From Kitasatospora sp. GAS204B (GTDB lineage Bacteria; Actinomycetota; Actinomycetes; Streptomycetales; Streptomycetaceae), in NCBI RefSeq assembly GCF_029892155.1, contig NZ_JARZAG010000024.1:60590-124589 (forward strand): 64,000 nt of DNA, written 5' to 3'. Position numbers and translations under genes: made by a program. Position 1 is the first letter of the stretch; the number at the start of each line of letters is the position of its first letter. This document shows positions 61,482-64,000 of this stretch, piece after piece. Below the pieces are notes generated by a model. It was not told the DNA's origin, ran no database searches, and saw nothing but the letters and a program-made list of their open reading frames with translations.

Positions 61482-62330
61482 GTGTACCCACCCGTCCGGA
61501 ACGACGCGCCTGCTCCCTCCCGCCCGTCGCCCCCCGTCACCAGGACCCTGCCCCGTGCGGCCGAGCGCAACCTGCGCCTGCTGCGCTCCCTGCTGCGTGC
61601 CCAGCTGGCCGTGCTGCCCGAACTCCTCGGCGCCGAACCGGTGCTGGCCGGCGGTGCGTTCGTGCCGACCCCGGCCCACGGCCCCGGTCTTGCGCTGCGC
61701 TCCACCGCCGCCGGCACCCGTAGCCGTGGCACCGGCCTGCGCGGCCGCACCGGGACGCTGCCGCACCAGGGCACCGAGACCGAGCAGAACCCGATCATGG
61801 AGCTGGTCGAGCGGGCCCAGGCCGGCGAGAGCGAGGCCTTCGGCCGGCTCTACGACCACTACTGCGACACGGTGTACCGGTACATCTACTACCGGGTCGG
61901 CAGCCGGGCCACCGCCGAGGACCTGACCAGTGAGACCTTCCTGCGCGCGCTGCGCCGGATCGGCACCTTCACCTGGCAGGGGCGGGACTTCGGGGCCTGG
62001 CTGGTGACCATCGCGCGCAACCTGGTCGCCGACCACTTCAAGTCCAGCCGGTTCCGGCTGGAGGTGACCACCGGGGAGATGCTCGACTCCAACGAGTGCG
62101 AGCGCAGCCCCGAGGACTCGGTCCTGGAGTCGCTCTCCAACGCCGCCCTGCTGGACGCGGTCCGCCGGCTCAACCCGCAGCAGCAGGAGTGCGTCACGCT
62201 CCGCTTCCTGCAAGGCCTCTCGGTCGCCGAGACCGCGCGGATCATGGGCAAGAACGAGGGCGCGATCAAGACCCTGCAGTACCGGGCCGTCCGCACGCTG
62301 GCCCGACTGCTGCCGCCGGACGCCCGGTGA
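61482..62330 (+). CDS. bldN: ECF sigma factor BldN (developmental)
   Basis: A 282-residue sigma factor. An N-terminal extension of about 100 residues matches the pro-sequence of BldN, which is removed proteolytically in S. coelicolor. Sigma-2: ELVERAQAGESEAFGRLYD through YRYIYYRVG and TSETFLRALRRIGTFTWQG. Sigma-4: LNPQQQECVTLRFLQGLSVAETARIMGKNEGAIKTLQYRAVRTL. In Streptomyces BldN drives aerial growth genes, chiefly chaplins, rodlins and bldM. The start is GTG at 61482 after GGGAG. The anti-sigma gene rsbN follows. Confidence 0.95.
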   Translation: MYPPVRNDAPAPSRPSPPVTRTLPRAAERNLRLLRSLLRAQLAVLPELLGAEPVLAGGAFVPTPAHGPGLALRSTAAGTRSRGTGLRGRTGTLPHQGTETEQNPIMELVERAQAGESEAFGRLYDHYCDTVYRYIYYRVGSRATAEDLTSETFLRALRRIGTFTWQGRDFGAWLVTIARNLVADHFKSSRFRLEVTTGEMLDSNECERSPEDSVLESLSNAALLDAVRRLNPQQQECVTLRFLQGLSVAETARIMGKNEGAIKTLQYRAVRTLARLLPPDAR

Positions 62331-62450
62331 TCCGGCCCGCCTGCCCGCGGTGAACCCAGCTGAACTTCTCTGAGGGTAGTTGACGGCAAGTCACCCACCA
62401 GGCCGTTCCCACACGTCCGGGTGAGAATGCGGTCACATGATCAGTCGTGC

Positions 62451-62478
62451 GTAACCGACCGCCCGCACCGCTCGTTTC
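62451..62478 (+). promoter_or_regulatory. Candidate ECF-type promoter of rsbN
   Basis: GTAACC (62451-62456), a 16-bp spacer and CGTTTC (62473-62478) lie 134 bp before the rsbN start. The -35 carries the AAC common to ECF promoters. A BldN-driven rsbN would give a negative feedback loop. The match is by eye. Confidence 0.45.
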
Positions 62479-62540
62479 CCAGCGTGCAAACCCCCTCGGG
62501 AGCCGTGGTCAAGCCAAGCCGCGAACAGTCACCCGAAGGA

Positions 62541-62615
62541 GTGGATTTGGCCCGCCGCGGCAACCGTCCGGCAGGCCCGGGAGTCGACAACGACGAAGGG
62601 AGGTGTGGCCCGTGA
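62541..62615 (+). CDS. Possible upstream ORF overlapping rsbN
   Basis: A 24-codon reading frame (GTG start, or TTG at 62547 with AAGGAG five bases before it) ends at a TGA that overlaps the rsbN GTG by 4 nt (GTGA). The peptide (start MDLARRGNRPAG) has no recognised family. The arrangement would couple rsbN translation to the short frame. It may be chance. Confidence 0.3.
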   Translation: MDLARRGNRPAGPGVDNDEGRCGP

Positions 62616-63895
62616 CGGCAAACGTGCTGGAGCACCGGCGGGCGAAGGCCTTCGCCGAGGCGCTGGAGGCCCACCGGACGGGACAACCGGCGAACAGAGC
62701 GGTCCTGGGGCAACTCCTCGACACGGCGGAGGCGTTGACCGCCATCGCCGCGCCCGCCATGGACGCAGAGGTCAGAACCGTCCAACGAGCCACGCTGCTG
62801 GCCGCGTTCGAGCAGCACGCCGCAGGCGGGCTGGCTGCACTATCCCCCGGCCGGGAGCGCCGACGGCGCCACCGCGCCGAGCGGGTCGGCCAACGGCGCC
62901 GCTGGGGACGGCGGTTCGCGATCACCGGTCTGGTCGCCGGGGTCACCGTCGGCAGCTTCGCGGGCGTTTCGGCCGCGAGCTCGGGCGCACTGCCCGGGGA
63001 CCCGCTGTACGGCATGAAGCGCGGCCTGGAGGGCCTGCGTCTGGACATGGCGGGCTCGGACGCCGAGCGCGGCGCGCTGCTGCTCGACCAGGCCTCCGCC
63101 CGGTTGGCCGAGGCCCGTTCGCTGGTCGGCCAGGGCGGCGGGCCCGACGGTCTCAGCCAGAGCACGGTGCAGCGGCTCAACTCCGCGCTGCGGGACATGC
63201 ACGCCGAGGCCGCCAAGGGCCGCGACCTGCTGCGCGCGGTGTACCAGGCGAACGGCTCGCTCGCCCCGATGCGCAAGCTGGCCGACTTCGCCGAAGCCCA
63301 GGACGGCCACTGGAACGCCCTGCAGCCCAAGCTGCCGGCGCAGTTGACGCCGGTGGCCGGTCAGGTGGACCAGCTCTTCGGCGATCTGAACCAGGAGGTC
63401 TCACCGCTGCACCTCGATCCCGGCCACAGCGGCCCGGCGACCCGCGACGCCTCGGGCTCCCCCGTCACCGGCGGGCGGTCGGGCGCCAGCCTGCCCGCCT
63501 CCGGCGCCCCGAACACGGGTGGCGGAACGTCGGCCGGCCAGGACCCCAGCGGTGGCCAGGCGGGCAGCGGGCAGCCCTCGACGGGCGGTGCGGCGGCGGG
63601 GAGCGGCACCAAGTCCGGTGGCGCGCCGGCCGGTCCGCTCGGCGGCGGCAACCCGGTGAGCGGTCTGGTGAACGGGCTGACCGGTCCGCTGACCGGCTCC
63701 GGTGGCACCCCCGCCGCGCCGTCGGCTCCTGCGGGCAACCCGGCGGCCGCCCCGACCCCGGGCAGCACTCCCGCTCCGGGATCCGCCTCGGGCGCGCCCG
63801 GCCAGAGCGCCGGCACCCCGGCGACCGAGCAGGGGCTCAACCTGCCCCCGCTGATCCCCGGGCTGCTCCCGGGGCTCGGCCTGGACGGGAACTGA
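62612..63895 (+). CDS. rsbN: Membrane anti-sigma factor RsbN (DUF5667 family)
   Basis: A 427-residue protein. The N-terminal ~100 residues form a cytoplasmic helical domain (VLEHRRAKAFAEALEAH...) that should bind BldN. One transmembrane helix is at about 102-122 (FAITGLVAGVTVGSFAGVSAA). The extracellular DUF5667 domain starts GALPGDPLYGMKRGLEGLRL and is followed by ~160 residues rich in Gly, Pro, Ser and Ala. GGGAGG precedes the GTG start. In S. venezuelae RsbN holds BldN inactive. Confidence 0.92.
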   Translation: MTANVLEHRRAKAFAEALEAHRTGQPANRAVLGQLLDTAEALTAIAAPAMDAEVRTVQRATLLAAFEQHAAGGLAALSPGRERRRRHRAERVGQRRRWGRRFAITGLVAGVTVGSFAGVSAASSGALPGDPLYGMKRGLEGLRLDMAGSDAERGALLLDQASARLAEARSLVGQGGGPDGLSQSTVQRLNSALRDMHAEAAKGRDLLRAVYQANGSLAPMRKLADFAEAQDGHWNALQPKLPAQLTPVAGQVDQLFGDLNQEVSPLHLDPGHSGPATRDASGSPVTGGRSGASLPASGAPNTGGGTSAGQDPSGGQAGSGQPSTGGAAAGSGTKSGGAPAGPLGGGNPVSGLVNGLTGPLTGSGGTPAAPSAPAGNPAAAPTPGSTPAPGSASGAPGQSAGTPATEQGLNLPPLIPGLLPGLGLDGN

Positions 63896-63916
63896 CGGCC
63901 TGACGAGCTGAGAAGA

Positions 63917-63951
63917 GGGGGGGGGGGGCGGCGCGCGCCGCCCCCCCCCCC
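63917..63951. repeat. Poly-G/poly-C palindrome at the window edge
   Basis: Twelve G (63917-63928), then cggcgcgcgccg, then eleven C (63941-63951), form a palindrome with 17-bp arms just after the rsbN stop. It could be an intrinsic terminator. Homopolymers of this length next to the sequence end are also typical of assembly or sequencing error. Confidence 0.5.
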
Positions 63952-64000
63952 GTGGCGGGCGAAGAACACCCGGCGGCGGGGCCCCCGTAGGCGGGGGCGG

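Overview
The window is high-GC actinobacterial DNA and almost certainly comes from a member of the Streptomycetaceae (Streptomyces, Kitasatospora or a close relative). The evidence is the sporulation sigma factor BldN with its anti-sigma factor RsbN, chaplins and rodlins of the aerial-hyphal coat, futalosine-pathway menaquinone genes, a Rex-hemACD operon and an indigoidine synthetase. I see no rRNA, tRNA, CRISPR array, insertion sequence or prophage.

Layout. (1) 1-11.3 kb, mostly minus strand: the start of a Tat-type secreted protein, a YciI-like protein, an HtpX-like protease and a ten-gene complex I-like operon, nuoA-B-C-H-I-J-K-L-M-N, with no nuoD, E, F or G. A perfect palindrome overlaps its likely promoter. 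(2) 11.4-19.9 kb: sensor kinase, HtrA-like lipoprotein protease, AfsK-like Ser/Thr kinase with a beta-propeller, TetR regulator, FabH-like ketosynthase and an L,D-transpeptidase-like protein. (3) 20-28.5 kb: menaquinone (futalosine) genes mqnE, ubiX-like, mqnP-like and ubiD-like, mixed with a threonine dehydratase/Lrp pair, a cyclase-family protein, a MOSC protein and a VOC protein. (4) 28.6-32.2 kb: acyl-CoA carboxylase beta and epsilon subunits, a GNAT enzyme and small proteins. (5) 32.4-38.9 kb, minus strand: cytochrome c maturation (ResA, CcdA, ResB, CcsB) and, upstream, hemL plus a histidine phosphatase. (6) 39-49 kb, accessory: alcohol dehydrogenase, LtrA, a BpsA/IndC-type indigoidine synthetase with a luciferase-domain protein, and a secreted GDSL-ricin hydrolase. 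(7) 49.2-53.6 kb: four chaplins, two rodlins and three small secreted proteins of unknown role. (8) 53.6-61 kb: hemB, cobA-hemD, hemC, hemA and rex in one minus-strand operon with a textbook Rex operator, then glutaredoxin-like and HAD-phosphatase genes. (9) 61.4-64 kb: bldN and rsbN, then a poly-G/poly-C palindrome at the window edge.

Two themes link the genes. One is respiration and redox: the complex I-like operon, menaquinone synthesis, cytochrome c assembly, haem synthesis and the NADH sensor Rex. The other is aerial development: BldN, which in other Streptomyces drives chaplin and rodlin transcription, lies about 8 kb from the chaplin/rodlin block. ECF-like promoter motifs of the form AAC-N16/17-(C/T)GTT can be read upstream of rsbN, of chaplins and of an unknown small His-rich secreted protein. 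The best leads for new biology are that His-rich protein, the chaplin with a His/Asp/Cys tail, the stand-alone indigoidine locus with its luciferase-domain partner, and the nuoD-less complex I-like operon.
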